NCBI GenBank assembly: GCA_003134435.1
Contig: PLBE01000215.1
Location: 71,518 to 135,517 of the forward strand
Direction: 5' to 3'
Length of the DNA: 64,000 nucleotides
DNA from: Acidobacteriaceae bacterium
GTDB taxonomy: Bacteria; Acidobacteriota; Terriglobia; Terriglobales; Acidobacteriaceae
The notes below the pieces were generated by a model that was not told where the DNA came from, did no database searches, and was given only the letters and a program-made list of their open reading frames with translations. Below are positions 18,083 through 28,880 of this stretch, piece by piece; within the stretch, counting starts at the first letter, position 1; the number at the start of each line of letters is the position of its first letter. The position numbers were made by a program, and so were the translations under genes.

Positions 18083-18403
18083 CTATTTCTTCAAGCTGCG
18101 AATGTACGCCACCAGACCCTTAACCTCTTCCGGCTTCAGAGTGGCGTATTTCGGCATCTTGTTCTTGCCGTTGGTGATAATGTCCGAAAGTTCCGCGTCC
18201 GACATCTTCTGCACTTCGTCGGTCGTGAAATCATGCGCGCCCATTTTCTTCCCCATCGCCGAGCCCGTTCCGTCGGCTCCATGGCAGGCGGCGCACTTTG
18301 CTTTGAAAAGGTCCGCGCCTTGGGCATGTGCTGCCACGGGAACGCTCAGTACAACAGCCAACGCTGTTGCGATTATGAACACAGGGAGGTAAATTTTCTT
18401 CAT
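18083..18403 (-). CDS. Small monoheme cytochrome c (class I type)
   Basis: 106 residues from ATG 18403, which has GGAG eight bases upstream and begins a clear signal peptide (MKKIYLPVFIIATALAVVLS). An in-frame ATG at 18535 is not credible. One heme site, CAACHG, is followed by GTGSAMGKKMGAHDF. The distal Met is probably in KMPKYATLKPEEVKGLVAYIRSLKK. It is probably a soluble periplasmic electron shuttle. First gene of the cytochrome cluster, with a perfect Crp-type palindrome 100 bases upstream. Confidence 0.92.
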   Translation of the reverse strand: MKKIYLPVFIIATALAVVLSVPVAAHAQGADLFKAKCAACHGADGTGSAMGKKMGAHDFTTDEVQKMSDAELSDIITNGKNKMPKYATLKPEEVKGLVAYIRSLKK

Positions 18404-18502
18404 CTTCTGGCTCCATTTTCGAGTTTTTGTGGCCCACAACCGTACAACGAAAACTTGCGTATGAGCTGAGCAACATTGAACACTTTTTGCGTTGCGGGGT
18501 TC

Positions 18503-18518
18503 TGTGATCCCGGTCACA
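18503..18518. promoter_or_regulatory. Perfect Crp-type palindrome upstream of the cytochrome cluster
   Basis: TGTGATCCCGGTCACA is a perfect TGTGA-N6-TCACA. Its centre is about 107 bases before the ATG of the monoheme cytochrome gene, a plausible activator position. On the other side lies only the 3' end of ackA. Confidence 0.6.
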
Positions 18519-18569
18519 CCTGCTTGTAACCACAATGTTTTCCGGAGACTAGAGGATATCGGCTGGCAG

Positions 18570-19817
18570 CTAAGACTGTGTGAGGTTCCAGCAGGCGCGA
18601 GCGATCATCCAGTCTTCCTGCGCATGAATCATGAGAACACGGACGCCCGCATCCTTGGCCGAGATATCTTGATCGACATCCTTGCCCAAGGGCAATCGAG
18701 AGTTTTTCTCCTGGTCGAGCCGGACTCCCAGGAATCCGAGGTTTTCGCATACCGCGGCCCGAACTTCGGGTGAGTTCTCACCCACTCCGGCAGTGAATAC
18801 CAGAGCATCCAATCCACCCAGCACCGCCCCCATCGCGCCGATTCCCGATTGCAGGCGATGGACATAAATATCCAGCGCCAGCTTGGCCCGCATCTGTTTG
18901 GAGGGTTCAGCGCCATTCTTCGTGGCGGCAAGAATCTCGCGCATGTCACTGGAAATACCCGATATCCCCAGCAGCCCCGACTTCTTATTCAGCATGTCGT
19001 CCAGTTGTTCGCCCGACAACTTTTTCTGCCGCATCAGATAGGTAACGATGCCCGGATCCACGCTGCCCGAGCGCGTCCCCATCATCAGGCCTTCCAGCGG
19101 AGTGAAGCCCATGGTCGTGTCCACGCTGTGACCGTCGCGAATCGCCGCCAACGAGCAGCCATTTCCCAGGTGGCAACTCACCACTTTGAATGAGTTCAAT
19201 TTCTCGTCGTCCAATCTGCCCAGCAACTGTGGAGCGCGCTCCGCGCAATACTGGTGATTGATTCCGTGGAATCCGTAGCGCCGGATTCCCTGCTCGAACC
19301 ACTCGTACGGACCGGGGTAGGTGGACGCCGATAGCGCCATGGTGCGATGAAAGCCGGTGTCGAACACCGCGACCTGCTTCACCGTACCCAGCAGTTTCGC
19401 GACGATCTCCATGCCTTGCAGCTCGGACCGACTATGCAGCGGGGCGAAAGCCGAAGCCCTTTCGATCGCCGACCTGACCTCGGCGGTCACCACCGCGGGT
19501 TCAAAGTAGTGCGGCCCGCCGTGCACCACGCGGTGTCCCACCACATCAACATCGGACGGCCCCGAAACCACCTGCGTCCCACCGCTCCACAAACTGCGGA
19601 GCAAGCCCTCGATGCCTTCTCCCCGATCGCTCGTCGCAGCCTGGCCCTTTTGCGAACCTCCGTGCGCGTTCTTAATCGAATACTCGGCCTTGCCATCGGC
19701 CCACTCGATCTTCCCTTCCCAGGCACACGCCGGGGGCTGCTCGGGAAGCGAGCCTTCAATCTGGTAAAGACAGCTCTTCTGGCTGCTCGATCCGGAGTTG
19801 AGAACAAGCACGTTCAT
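18570..19817 (-). CDS. ackA: Acetate kinase
   Basis: 415 residues of the ASKHA fold, converting acetyl phosphate and ADP to acetate and ATP. It has [14 protein letters not shown] at the N terminus, GHRVVHGG, FDTGFHRTM, GIRRYGFHGINHQY, LGNGCSLAAI and TGFTPLEG-like GFTPLEGLMMGTRSGSVDPG. The start codon shares one base with the xfp stop (TGATG), so translation is coupled. Acetyl phosphate from phosphoketolase is the obvious substrate, giving one ATP per cleavage. Confidence 0.96.
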   Translation of the reverse strand: MNVLVLNSGSSSQKSCLYQIEGSLPEQPPACAWEGKIEWADGKAEYSIKNAHGGSQKGQAATSDRGEGIEGLLRSLWSGGTQVVSGPSDVDVVGHRVVHGGPHYFEPAVVTAEVRSAIERASAFAPLHSRSELQGMEIVAKLLGTVKQVAVFDTGFHRTMALSASTYPGPYEWFEQGIRRYGFHGINHQYCAERAPQLLGRLDDEKLNSFKVVSCHLGNGCSLAAIRDGHSVDTTMGFTPLEGLMMGTRSGSVDPGIVTYLMRQKKLSGEQLDDMLNKKSGLLGISGISSDMREILAATKNGAEPSKQMRAKLALDIYVHRLQSGIGAMGAVLGGLDALVFTAGVGENSPEVRAAVCENLGFLGVRLDQEKNSRLPLGKDVDQDISAKDAGVRVLMIHAQEDWMIARACWNLTQS

Positions 19818-22249
19818 CAGTAAGGCCAGACCCAGTCTCGGATCTCCGGCAAGTCGTCTCCCCGCTCGCGGATATATTGCTTGTGTTCAACCAGTTTGTT
19901 CCGCAACAACTGCTTGAAGTGGGCTCCGACCTTCTGCAACCTGGGAACACGGTCCACCACATCCCCAGCCAGGTGGAAACGATCCAGATCGTTCATCACC
20001 GTCATATCGAAAGGCGTTGTGGTCGTGCCCTCTTCCTTATAGCCACGCACGTGCAGATTGTCATGATTGTGGCGGCGATAGGTCAGGCGGTGAATCAGCC
20101 AGGGATAGCCGTGATAGGCAAATATAACGGGCTTATCCACCGTGAACATGGAATCGAAATCGGCGTCGGAAAGGCCGTGAGGATGCTCGTTCGAAGGCTG
20201 AATCGTCATCAGGTCGACAACATTCACCACCCGAATTCTGATGTCGGGAAAATGCTGCCGCAAGAGATCCACCGCCGCCAGGGTTTCAAGCGTCGGCACG
20301 TCGCCCGCGCAGGCCATCACCACATCGGGCTCGACGCCCTTGTCCGTGCTTGCCCATTCCCAGATGCCGATCCCGGTAGTGCAGTGTTCGATGGCCGACT
20401 CCATATCCAGAAACTGCAAGGCGGGTTGCTTGCCGGCCACGATCACATTGACATAATGACGGCTCCTTAGACAATGATCGGCCACCGAAAGCAGGCAGTT
20501 GGAGTCGGGTGGAAGATACACCCGCACGATGTCTGCTTTCTTATTCACCACATGATCGATAAAACCAGGATCCTGATGCGTAAAACCGTTGTGATCCTGC
20601 CGCCACACGTGCGAGGTCAACAAATAGTTGAGGGACGCAATCGGACGCCGCCACTCAATCTCACGCGTCACCTTCAGCCACTTCGCATGCTGGTTGAACA
20701 TCGAATCGATAATGTGGATAAACGCTTCGTAGCACGAGAAGAAGCCATGACGCCCGGTGAGCAGATAGCCTTCCAGCCAGCCCTGGCACATATGCTCGCT
20801 CAGCATCTCCACCACCCGCCCGCTCTGCGACAGATGTTCGTCCACCGGCAGCATCGGTTCCATCCACAGCTTGTCGGTAGTCTCATAGAGAGCGTCGAGC
20901 CGGTTGGACGCCGTCTCATCCGGGCCAAAAACGCGGAAGTTTTTCGAGTCCGCATTCAGCTTCATCACGTCGCGCAAGAATCCGCCCAACACCCGCGTCG
21001 CTTCCGAGTTCTCCGTCCCCGGCTTCGGAACCTTGACCGCATACTTGCGAAAGTCCGGCATCACCAGATCGCGCAACAGCAAGCCCCCGTTGGCATGCGG
21101 ATTCGCTCCCATCCTCCGCTCGCCCTTGGGAGCCAGTTCCGCAAGTTCCGGAATCAGCTTGCCGTTCTGGTCAAACAACTCCTCTGGACGATAGCTCCTC
21201 ATCCAGTCTTCCAGGATTTTCAGGTGGGCCGGCTTGGTTTGCAGATCGGCCACTGGCACCTGATGGGCTCGCCACGTGCCTTCAATCGGCTTGCCATCCA
21301 CTACTTTCGGACCCGTCCAACCCTTCGGGCTGCGTAAGACAATCATCGGCCAGGTCGGCCTGCCGGAGTCAGCGCCACGACCCGCCTTGTCGCTGCGAGC
21401 GTGATCCTGAATCGATCGAATCTCCTTCACAATCGTGTCCAGCGTTGCCGCCATCAGTTGGTGCATCGCTTCCGGCTCTTCCCCCTCAACGAAGAAAGGC
21501 TTCCAGCCGTAGCCGGTGAAGAACTGGGTGAGCTCCTGGTCGTTCATGCGCGCCAGCACGGTGGGATTCGCGATCTTCCAGCCGTTGAGATGAAGAATCG
21601 GCAGCACCGCGCCGTCCCGTGCCGGATTCAGAAATTTGTTGCCATGCCAGCTCGTAGCCAGCGGCCCCGTTTCCGCCTCGCCGTCTCCCACCACGCAACA
21701 GGCCAGCAGGTCCGGGTTGTCAAAAACCGCGCCGCACGCGTGCATGATCGAATAGCCCAGTTCCCCCCCTTCATGAATCGAGCCCGGAGTTTCCGGCGCC
21801 GCGTGGCTCGGAATCCCTCCCGGAAACGAAAACTGTTTAAACAACTTCTGCAGGCCCTCTTCGCTCTGCGTGATGTTGGGATAGAACTCGCTGTAGGTGC
21901 CTTCCAGATACGTATTGGCAACCATTCCCGGGCCCCCGTGACCCGGACCAGCCAGATAAATAACATTCAGATCGTGGTTCTTAATCAGGCGATTGAAATG
22001 CGCGTAAATAAAATTCAGCCCTGGAGTAGTCCCAAAATGTCCCAGCAGCCGCGGCTTGACGTGCTCCAGCTTCAGCGGTTCGCGCAGCAGCGGATTGGCA
22101 TAAAGGTAAATCTGGCCGACTGAAAGATAGTTGGCCGCGCGCCAATACGCATCGATCTTGCGCACCTCTTCCGGTGTTAGAGGCCGGGCCGTGAGTGCCT
22201 GGGCCGAAATGTCACGTTGCGGAGAGTTTGCGGTGGCTAGGGGAGTCAT
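19817..22249 (-). CDS. xfp: Xylulose-5-phosphate/fructose-6-phosphate phosphoketolase
   Basis: 810 residues, the usual length for the family. This thiamine-diphosphate enzyme cleaves xylulose-5-P (and often fructose-6-P) with phosphate to acetyl phosphate plus glyceraldehyde-3-P or erythrose-4-P. Seen in the sequence: [20 protein letters not shown] near 100-120, [19 protein letters not shown] (the ThDP/Mg motif), and [16 protein letters not shown] near the C terminus. An AGGA lies 5 bases before ATG 22249. It forms an operon with ackA and is divergent from the aminotransferase gene across about 170 bases. Confidence 0.96.
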   Translation of the reverse strand: MTPLATANSPQRDISAQALTARPLTPEEVRKIDAYWRAANYLSVGQIYLYANPLLREPLKLEHVKPRLLGHFGTTPGLNFIYAHFNRLIKNHDLNVIYLAGPGHGGPGMVANTYLEGTYSEFYPNITQSEEGLQKLFKQFSFPGGIPSHAAPETPGSIHEGGELGYSIMHACGAVFDNPDLLACCVVGDGEAETGPLATSWHGNKFLNPARDGAVLPILHLNGWKIANPTVLARMNDQELTQFFTGYGWKPFFVEGEEPEAMHQLMAATLDTIVKEIRSIQDHARSDKAGRGADSGRPTWPMIVLRSPKGWTGPKVVDGKPIEGTWRAHQVPVADLQTKPAHLKILEDWMRSYRPEELFDQNGKLIPELAELAPKGERRMGANPHANGGLLLRDLVMPDFRKYAVKVPKPGTENSEATRVLGGFLRDVMKLNADSKNFRVFGPDETASNRLDALYETTDKLWMEPMLPVDEHLSQSGRVVEMLSEHMCQGWLEGYLLTGRHGFFSCYEAFIHIIDSMFNQHAKWLKVTREIEWRRPIASLNYLLTSHVWRQDHNGFTHQDPGFIDHVVNKKADIVRVYLPPDSNCLLSVADHCLRSRHYVNVIVAGKQPALQFLDMESAIEHCTTGIGIWEWASTDKGVEPDVVMACAGDVPTLETLAAVDLLRQHFPDIRIRVVNVVDLMTIQPSNEHPHGLSDADFDSMFTVDKPVIFAYHGYPWLIHRLTYRRHNHDNLHVRGYKEEGTTTTPFDMTVMNDLDRFHLAGDVVDRVPRLQKVGAHFKQLLRNKLVEHKQYIRERGDDLPEIRDWVWPY

Positions 22250-22419
22250 CGTATCCTGCCTTTCGATTTCCTGCTGTCTCCCATTCTAAGTTTCCCGCAG
22301 TCAGTTTTGCCAGCGCTCGAAAAACGTCATCATCACCGAGACGACTTTCGTATGCCGCGATTCGTGCCCAACCTATTAAAGTGGTACGGGGCATCCCCGA
22401 GAAGGCTGGGGCCCATCTG

Positions 22420-23817
22420 ATGAATATGGCAACCTCGAGTGCGACCCTTGCTTCGCCTGACGCGTCTGAGGCCACTTCCCAACAAGGATCCAACTATAAG
22501 ACATATGTGAACCCGCAATGGGTCGCTCTGCTCAACCTGCTGGGCATGAACGTCGAGTACTTGCGCTGTATGGGCTGCGAGTTGTTCACCAGAGACGGCC
22601 GCCGCATCCTCGACTTTTTATCGGGCTACTGCGTTCACAACACCGGTCACAACCATCCATCCATCATCCTGGCGCTAAAGAACGAATTGAATCAGTGCGG
22701 CCCGGCAATGCTGCAAAGCCATGTTCCCGAGATCGCGGGTGAGTTGGCGCGGCGCTTGTGCGAGTTGTCGGGTGGCGACCTGCAAAAGGTCTACTTTGGC
22801 AGCAGTGGCAGCGAGGGCGTCGAGGCCGCCATCAAGTTTTCCCGTGCCACCACGCGCCGCGCCGGCATCGTCTATGCCAAGAGCAGTTTTCATGGACTGA
22901 CAACTGGCGCGCTCTCGCTGATGAACGATGCCTTCTGGCGAGAGGGCTTCGGCCCCCTGTTGCCGGATACCTTCGGCGTCCCTTACGGCGACATCGCCGC
23001 CCTCCAGGCCGCGCTGGCGACCAAAAATTATGCCGCGTTTATCGTCGAACCGTTACAGGCCGAAGGCGGAATCCAGGTACCCTCGCCAGCCTATTTGCGG
23101 CAAGCCCAAGAGGCGTGCCGGCGGACGGGCACGCTCCTCGTCCTTGATGAAGTGCAGACCGGCATGTATCGCACCGGAACTTTCCTGGCGGCGCACCATT
23201 TCAATGTGCAACCCGACATCGTGGTCCTGGCCAAGGCGCTCAGCGGCGGACTGATGCCCGTGAGCGCCGTCCTCATGACCAACAAGATCTACGACGCCGT
23301 CTATTCTTCGCTCCGGCGAGCCATCGTCCATACCTCGACCTTCAGCGAAAACAGCTTGTCCATGAGAGCGGGCCTGGCTACGCTTGACGTTCTCGAACGC
23401 GAAGAACTGGGCCCGCGCGCCTTCAGGCTGGGCGAGGAGTTTCGCGCCAAACTGCGTCGCGAACTAGCCGGCTTCGACATGGTCAAGGAAGTCCGCGGCA
23501 TGGGACTGTTGAACGGAATCGAATTTGTTCCGCCCAGGAAGCTGGCCTTTCGCGCGCTTTACGAAGCGTTTCACAAAATTCATCCTGCGATGTTCGGGCA
23601 GATTGTGGTCATGCGGATGTTCCGCGAGAAAGGCATCCTCACCCAAATCTGCGGCAACAACTTCATGGTCCTGAAAGCCGCGCCCCCGCTCATCGTAACC
23701 TCGGAACAACTAAATGAATTTGTGGAGGCGATTGGCTCCGTGGTCGAGATGGCGGAAACCTCGCCCGCCTTCTGGACCGAGGCGCTGCACATGGTTCGTC
23801 GGGCCGTCACTATATAA
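22420..23817 (+). CDS. Class III aminotransferase
   Basis: A PLP-dependent fold-type I transaminase of 465 residues. The start is taken at ATG 22420 (MNMATSSATL); the frame is open back to 22195 but that part has no family character and crosses the xfp promoter. Family marks: LDFLSGYCVHNTGHNHP, YFGSSGSEGVEAAIKFSR, SSFHGLTTGALS, LLVLDEVQTGMYRTG, and the PLP lysine in VVLAKALSGGLMPVSAV. The substrate is not evident; relatives act on acetylornithine, GABA, putrescine or diaminobutyrate. The yceI-like gene begins on the base after its stop. Confidence 0.87.
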   Translation: MNMATSSATLASPDASEATSQQGSNYKTYVNPQWVALLNLLGMNVEYLRCMGCELFTRDGRRILDFLSGYCVHNTGHNHPSIILALKNELNQCGPAMLQSHVPEIAGELARRLCELSGGDLQKVYFGSSGSEGVEAAIKFSRATTRRAGIVYAKSSFHGLTTGALSLMNDAFWREGFGPLLPDTFGVPYGDIAALQAALATKNYAAFIVEPLQAEGGIQVPSPAYLRQAQEACRRTGTLLVLDEVQTGMYRTGTFLAAHHFNVQPDIVVLAKALSGGLMPVSAVLMTNKIYDAVYSSLRRAIVHTSTFSENSLSMRAGLATLDVLEREELGPRAFRLGEEFRAKLRRELAGFDMVKEVRGMGLLNGIEFVPPRKLAFRALYEAFHKIHPAMFGQIVVMRMFREKGILTQICGNNFMVLKAAPPLIVTSEQLNEFVEAIGSVVEMAETSPAFWTEALHMVRRAVTI

Positions 23818-24465
23818 ATGAGGGAAACAAAAAGGAACATGCGGACTCTGCTCGGGCCTTCGCGCATCGGCGCTCTGGTGTTTGCCGGCGCCGCCCTCTT
23901 TCTCTCGGCCGCGCCCTCTTTCTCTCAAACCGCAAACGCTCCAGTCGCTGCGTCCGAAATTGTCCTCGCACTCGATCCTGCGCAATCCAGAGTGCATTGG
24001 AGCGTCGACAGCACTCTGCACACCGTGCACGGCACCTTCGCCGTCAAGAGCGGAACCGTGCATTTCGATCCCGAAACCGGGATGGCTGGCGGAGAAATTA
24101 TCGTGGATGCACCGAGCGGCGAGAGCGGAAATGGCGCCCGCGACCGGCGCATGCACAAAGAGATATTGGAGACCTCCAGGTATCCAGAAGTAATCTTCCG
24201 CCCCACCCGAGTCGAGGGCAAAGTACTCCAGCACGGGGCCTCGGACGTAAAACTGGGCGGTGTCTTTTCCATTCATGGCGCGGATCACGAACTCACCGCG
24301 CTGGTTCATGCTGAGCTGACCGCAAATGGCTGGAGGGGAACCGCGAAGTTCGAAGTGCCTTATGTAACCTGGGGCATCAAAGACCCAGGCAATTTCCTCT
24401 TGAAAGTGCAGCCCCGCGTGAACGTGGAACTCGAGATGTCCGGCGAACTCAGGAAAACAAAATAG
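23818..24465 (+). CDS. YceI-family secreted lipid-binding-type protein
   Basis: 215 residues. It has a signal peptide (residues 1 to about 37, hydrophobic LVFAGAALFLSAA) and a YceI lipocalin-like domain: LDPAQSRVHWSVDSTLHTVHGTF at the start, then GEIIVDAPSGESGNGARDRRMHKEIL and YPEVIFRPTRV. YceI-type proteins bind isoprenoid or fatty-acid-like ligands in the periplasm. The ATG follows the aminotransferase stop with no gap (TAAATG). A functional link between the two is not obvious. Confidence 0.88.
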   Translation: MRETKRNMRTLLGPSRIGALVFAGAALFLSAAPSFSQTANAPVAASEIVLALDPAQSRVHWSVDSTLHTVHGTFAVKSGTVHFDPETGMAGGEIIVDAPSGESGNGARDRRMHKEILETSRYPEVIFRPTRVEGKVLQHGASDVKLGGVFSIHGADHELTALVHAELTANGWRGTAKFEVPYVTWGIKDPGNFLLKVQPRVNVELEMSGELRKTK

Positions 24466-24510
24466 TCGCCCATCGCAGTCGACTCTGGGTTCGCTCCGTC
24501 GTTACAAGCG

Positions 24511-25596
24511 TTACAAGCCCCAGATCCGATTTGCTCCCACCACCAGGCCTAGTGTCAGGCACGCGATCAGAATCTCTCCGAGCGCCCCTACAATGAAGGG
24601 CCGCAACCCCTGCTGCGACATTTCGCGGAAGTTCGTGCGCAGGCCGACGCCCGCAAAAGTCAGCAGAAACGCCCACTTCGACAGATTCCCCAGCGACGTG
24701 ACTTGCCCTTTACTGAACCAGTGAAATCCCACCAGCACCGACATCACAAGAAAACCGAGGATGAATTTTGGGAACTTCTTCCACAGGAACGCCGCTTTGT
24801 TGGTAACCCTTTCGGCTTGGCCCCGCCCCGCCCAGTAGATGGCGTATGCCAGAACCACAAATCCGATCATCGCATTCCGCGCCGTCTTCGCCAGCACGGC
24901 AACTTTACCCGCCGCGTCCGAATACAAGGCCCCGGCCGCGGTTGCTTCCGCCGTATTGTCCACCCCCAGTCCAGCCCACAGGCCATAGGAAACATCATTC
25001 ATGTGCAGACTGTGCGCAATCGCTGGAAATGTGAATAGCGACAGAGCTCCCAGCGCCAGAATCGCGGCGATCGCGAAAGAGGAGTCCTCATCATCCGCAT
25101 CAATCGCCCCCTTGGCCGCAATGATCGCCGAAACCCCGCACACCGCCGATCCTATCGCCAGCAGCGATGTCAGCTTCGGCTTCAGCTTGAACAGTCTCCC
25201 GAGCAGCGTCATCAAGGCCAGCGAGAGTGTGATCTCGACCACCACCAGCACCAGACTGATGCCGCCCAACTTCAGAACATCGGCAAGCACGAAGCGTGCC
25301 CCCAGAAGCACGATCCCCAGCTTCAACCAGAATTCATAGGTGGCAATGCCAGACTGAAATACTTTTGGGATCGTCAAGGTGTTCGACAGAACCAGTCCGA
25401 TGAGAATGGCCCACAGAACATACTCGATGTTGGGAAACGTCCAGTGCTGCGCCTTGGCATAGGCGTTCACGGAACGCTCCAGAATCTTGGCGGCATATCC
25501 GATCCCCGCCAGCAGCAGAACACCCGGCACCATGCCCAGCGCATCCAGCAGGCGATTGTCGGAACCAACACGCGGCAAGGATGTTGAAGATGCCAT
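24511..25596 (-). CDS. YeiH-type putative sulfate exporter family membrane protein
   Basis: 361 residues with about ten hydrophobic segments and the UPF0324/YeiH features GKVAVLAKTARNAMIG, SAVCGVSAIIAAKGAI and LGARFVLADVLKLGG. The start is ATG 25596 with GGAGAAAGG just upstream; the frame is open to 25674 without a ribosome site. The family is annotated as putative sulfate/sulfite exporter, and the substrate is not proven. A 43-residue membrane protein gene precedes it by 64 bases on the same strand. Confidence 0.88.
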   Translation of the reverse strand: MASSTSLPRVGSDNRLLDALGMVPGVLLLAGIGYAAKILERSVNAYAKAQHWTFPNIEYVLWAILIGLVLSNTLTIPKVFQSGIATYEFWLKLGIVLLGARFVLADVLKLGGISLVLVVVEITLSLALMTLLGRLFKLKPKLTSLLAIGSAVCGVSAIIAAKGAIDADDEDSSFAIAAILALGALSLFTFPAIAHSLHMNDVSYGLWAGLGVDNTAEATAAGALYSDAAGKVAVLAKTARNAMIGFVVLAYAIYWAGRGQAERVTNKAAFLWKKFPKFILGFLVMSVLVGFHWFSKGQVTSLGNLSKWAFLLTFAGVGLRTNFREMSQQGLRPFIVGALGEILIACLTLGLVVGANRIWGL

Positions 25597-25660
25597 ACCT
25601 TTCTCCGTCCGGACTAGATTGAGTTCCTCTTTAACCTGAACTTGCTGCGACTTGATCTTG

Positions 25661-25792
25661 CTACCAGGGCACATTCTTGAGAACGTCGAATCTCACCGCC
25701 AAAGCCAGCAAAAGCGCGACGATCACCGCCCACCAATCAAGCGAGAGCGAATTGCTGTTACCGGAGGGAGAGGACTTTTCCGTGGTTGACAT
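25661..25792 (-). CDS. 43-residue single-span membrane protein upstream of the YeiH-type gene
   Basis: A short reading frame with strong support: AAGGAG lies 7 bases before ATG 25792, and the product has a polar Ser/Asn-rich N terminus (MSTTEKSSPSGNSNS). One hydrophobic helix of about 16 residues (WAVIVALLLALAV, about 21-33) follows, then RFDVLKNVPW. It ends 64 bases before the YeiH-type start on the same strand and is likely cotranscribed. It may be a small accessory subunit of the exporter. I recognise no family. Confidence 0.68.
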   Translation of the reverse strand: MSTTEKSSPSGNSNSLSLDWWAVIVALLLALAVRFDVLKNVPW

Positions 25793-26237
25793 TGCACGTT
25801 CTCCTTCGAGCCGGCGCGTGACCTTCAGTCCCATGCCGGCACATCATTGCCGCGCTGGTTTGTCCCGCAGTCAAGCGAGCCTCGCGGCATAAGAATTAAA
25901 CCAAACAAAAAGCCTAACGTCTACTACTAGAATAGACATTCTATACATTTGATGGACAGCAATCTGACGGCTAAGTCCCCGCGCCACATAAGGCTATTCA
26001 GGTGAATGTATAGTCAACTACTTACACTTCGGCATGTCCCAACCGCGGTTGCGATGCTGCATACAATTGCATATGGGAGGATGAATTGATCCGGGCGGAG
26101 GGCCCGCCGTTTAAGAGCAAGACTGGATGCCGCGTCACCACCGTCGCCTTGACCACGCCGCTGCCATCATGTCAGCGGAACCCACCGTCGCGACGCCGAC
26201 TTAACCTCGATTCCGGCTTCGCCGCCGAATCCACAAT
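25793..26237. other. Gene-free region upstream of the YeiH-type operon
   Basis: 445 bases without a credible gene. Base composition drops to AT-rich at about 25890-26030, where two inverted repeats lie (25928-25943 and 25941/26005). The remainder toward the aldo/keto reductase stop is GC-rich and holds nothing I recognise. Confidence 0.55.
25928..26013. promoter_or_regulatory. Nested inverted repeats upstream of the YeiH-type operon
   Basis: TAGAAT-AGAC-ATTCTA (25928-25943) is a perfect 6-bp hairpin. CTATACATT (25941-25949) recurs as AATGTATAG at 26005-26013, a perfect 9-bp inverted repeat 55 bases apart. The AT-rich setting 140-220 bases before the small membrane-protein gene suits operators for a LysR-type regulator with DNA looping; none is encoded nearby. 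Confidence 0.4.
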
Positions 26238-27359
<1,122 letters not shown>

Positions 27360-27431
27360 TCACCATGAGATGCGCGCAGTGGACCTTTGAGTGCATGGGC
27401 AGGCTACTTTGCCCTCAACCCAAGTGCCAAA

Positions 27432-28880
27432 TCAAAAATTCTCGAGCACCAGCTTCAGGAAATTCCAGAAACTCGCCACGGACGAAATCTGCACTCGCTC
27501 GTTCGGACTGTGCGGATCCACGATTGTCGGACCGAAAGACACCATCTCCATGCCGGGATACTTCTCGCCAATAACGCCGCACTCCAAGCCCGCGTGCATG
27601 GCAATCAGCCGGGCTGGTTCCCCGAAGAGTTTCTTGTGCACCTCCTGGAGCTTGCGCACGATTTCACTGTTGGGCTCCGGCTTCCAGCCCGGATACTTGC
27701 CGGCGTGCTCTACTTCAAAGCCGGCCAGGCGACATACGGTCGCAACCATGCGGGCCGCAGCCATCATGCTGCTCTCGATCGGGCTCCGCTGGCTGGTGAC
27801 AATTTCCACCACGTCGCCCTTGGTGGTCACCGTCGCCAGGTTGGTAGACGTTTGCACCAAACCGGGGACATCGGGGCTCATCGCGATAACCCCATGATGC
27901 AAGCTTGCGAGCAGCGCCACCGCTTGTTTCGCGTCCGTCGCGTCCAGCACCTTTCCCGGACGTTCGACTCTCTCAACCGTGATCCGCAATCCGGAATCGA
28001 ATCCCCCTAAGTCAGCTTGGTATCCCGTTTCGGCTGTGGCGATAAGCGATTTCAGTTCACTCTCGCGCGAGGGATTGACTACCACCAGGGCCGCAGCCTC
28101 GCGGGGAATCGCATTCTGCGCGCTGCCACCATTGATCTCCGCGATTTCGATGGGCAGACGATCCAGCAAGACCTGAAGCACCCCACCCATGATCCGCAGC
28201 GCATTGCCGCGGCCTTGGTGGATATCGACCCCGGAGTGGCCACCTTTCAGCCCAGACACCTTGACCCGCCATGCCGATCCCGCGACAGCAGCACCAAGGC
28301 TTACCTTTCGTCGAGCCGTCGTCTTGATGCCACCCGAGCAGCCAATACACAGAGTTCCCGTGTCTTCGTTATCAAGGTTGAGGAAATACTTCGACTTCAG
28401 CACGCCACCGGGGAACTCCGAAGCGCCCGTAAGCCCGGTCTCTTCGTCAATGGTGAAGGCAAATTCCAGTGGACCGTGGGCAATGTCCGTGCTCTCCATC
28501 ACGGCCAGTGACGCGGCTACGCCCACTCCATTATCGGCGCCCAGAGTCGTTCCATCCGCCTTCAGCCAATCCCCATCTCTCACAACTTTAATCGGATCGG
28601 TATCGAAATCATGTACCGTTCCCTCGTTCTTTTCACACACCATGTCGAGGTGGCCCTGCAGGAGCACCATGGGCGCTCCCTCCCGTCCCGGCCGCGCCCG
28701 CTTCCTGACCACGAGATTGCCGGCTTCGTCCTGCTCGCATTCCAGGCCCAGCTTTGTGGCCAGCGTTCGGATGTAGTCTCGCGCCGCAGCCTCCTTGGTA
28801 GAGGCCCGAGGAATGGCCGCCAATTTATCAAAGTGCTTCCATACTGCTTCGGGTTCCAGGTTCGCGAGGGCAGGGATCAT
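27432..28880 (-). CDS. pepD: Aminoacyl-histidine dipeptidase (M20 family)
   Basis: A zinc peptidase of 482 residues cleaving Xaa-His and related dipeptides. Metal and catalytic segments are visible: QGHLDMVCEKN (His and Asp), the bridging Asp in GADNGVGVA, DEETGLTGA (catalytic Glu pair), and the late His in GLECGVIGEKYPGMEMVSFGP. The HSGVDIHQGRGNA segment marks the dimerisation lid. Full family length. Transcribed alone. The 297 bases upstream hold no recognisable gene. Confidence 0.94.
   Translation of the reverse strand: MIPALANLEPEAVWKHFDKLAAIPRASTKEAAARDYIRTLATKLGLECEQDEAGNLVVRKRARPGREGAPMVLLQGHLDMVCEKNEGTVHDFDTDPIKVVRDGDWLKADGTTLGADNGVGVAASLAVMESTDIAHGPLEFAFTIDEETGLTGASEFPGGVLKSKYFLNLDNEDTGTLCIGCSGGIKTTARRKVSLGAAVAGSAWRVKVSGLKGGHSGVDIHQGRGNALRIMGGVLQVLLDRLPIEIAEINGGSAQNAIPREAAALVVVNPSRESELKSLIATAETGYQADLGGFDSGLRITVERVERPGKVLDATDAKQAVALLASLHHGVIAMSPDVPGLVQTSTNLATVTTKGDVVEIVTSQRSPIESSMMAAARMVATVCRLAGFEVEHAGKYPGWKPEPNSEIVRKLQEVHKKLFGEPARLIAMHAGLECGVIGEKYPGMEMVSFGPTIVDPHSPNERVQISSVASFWNFLKLVLENF

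Noticed and set aside
25677-25892. A 71-residue plus-strand frame upstream of the YeiH-type gene
   Set aside because: It lies antisense to the much better supported 43-residue membrane protein, which has a strong ribosome site.
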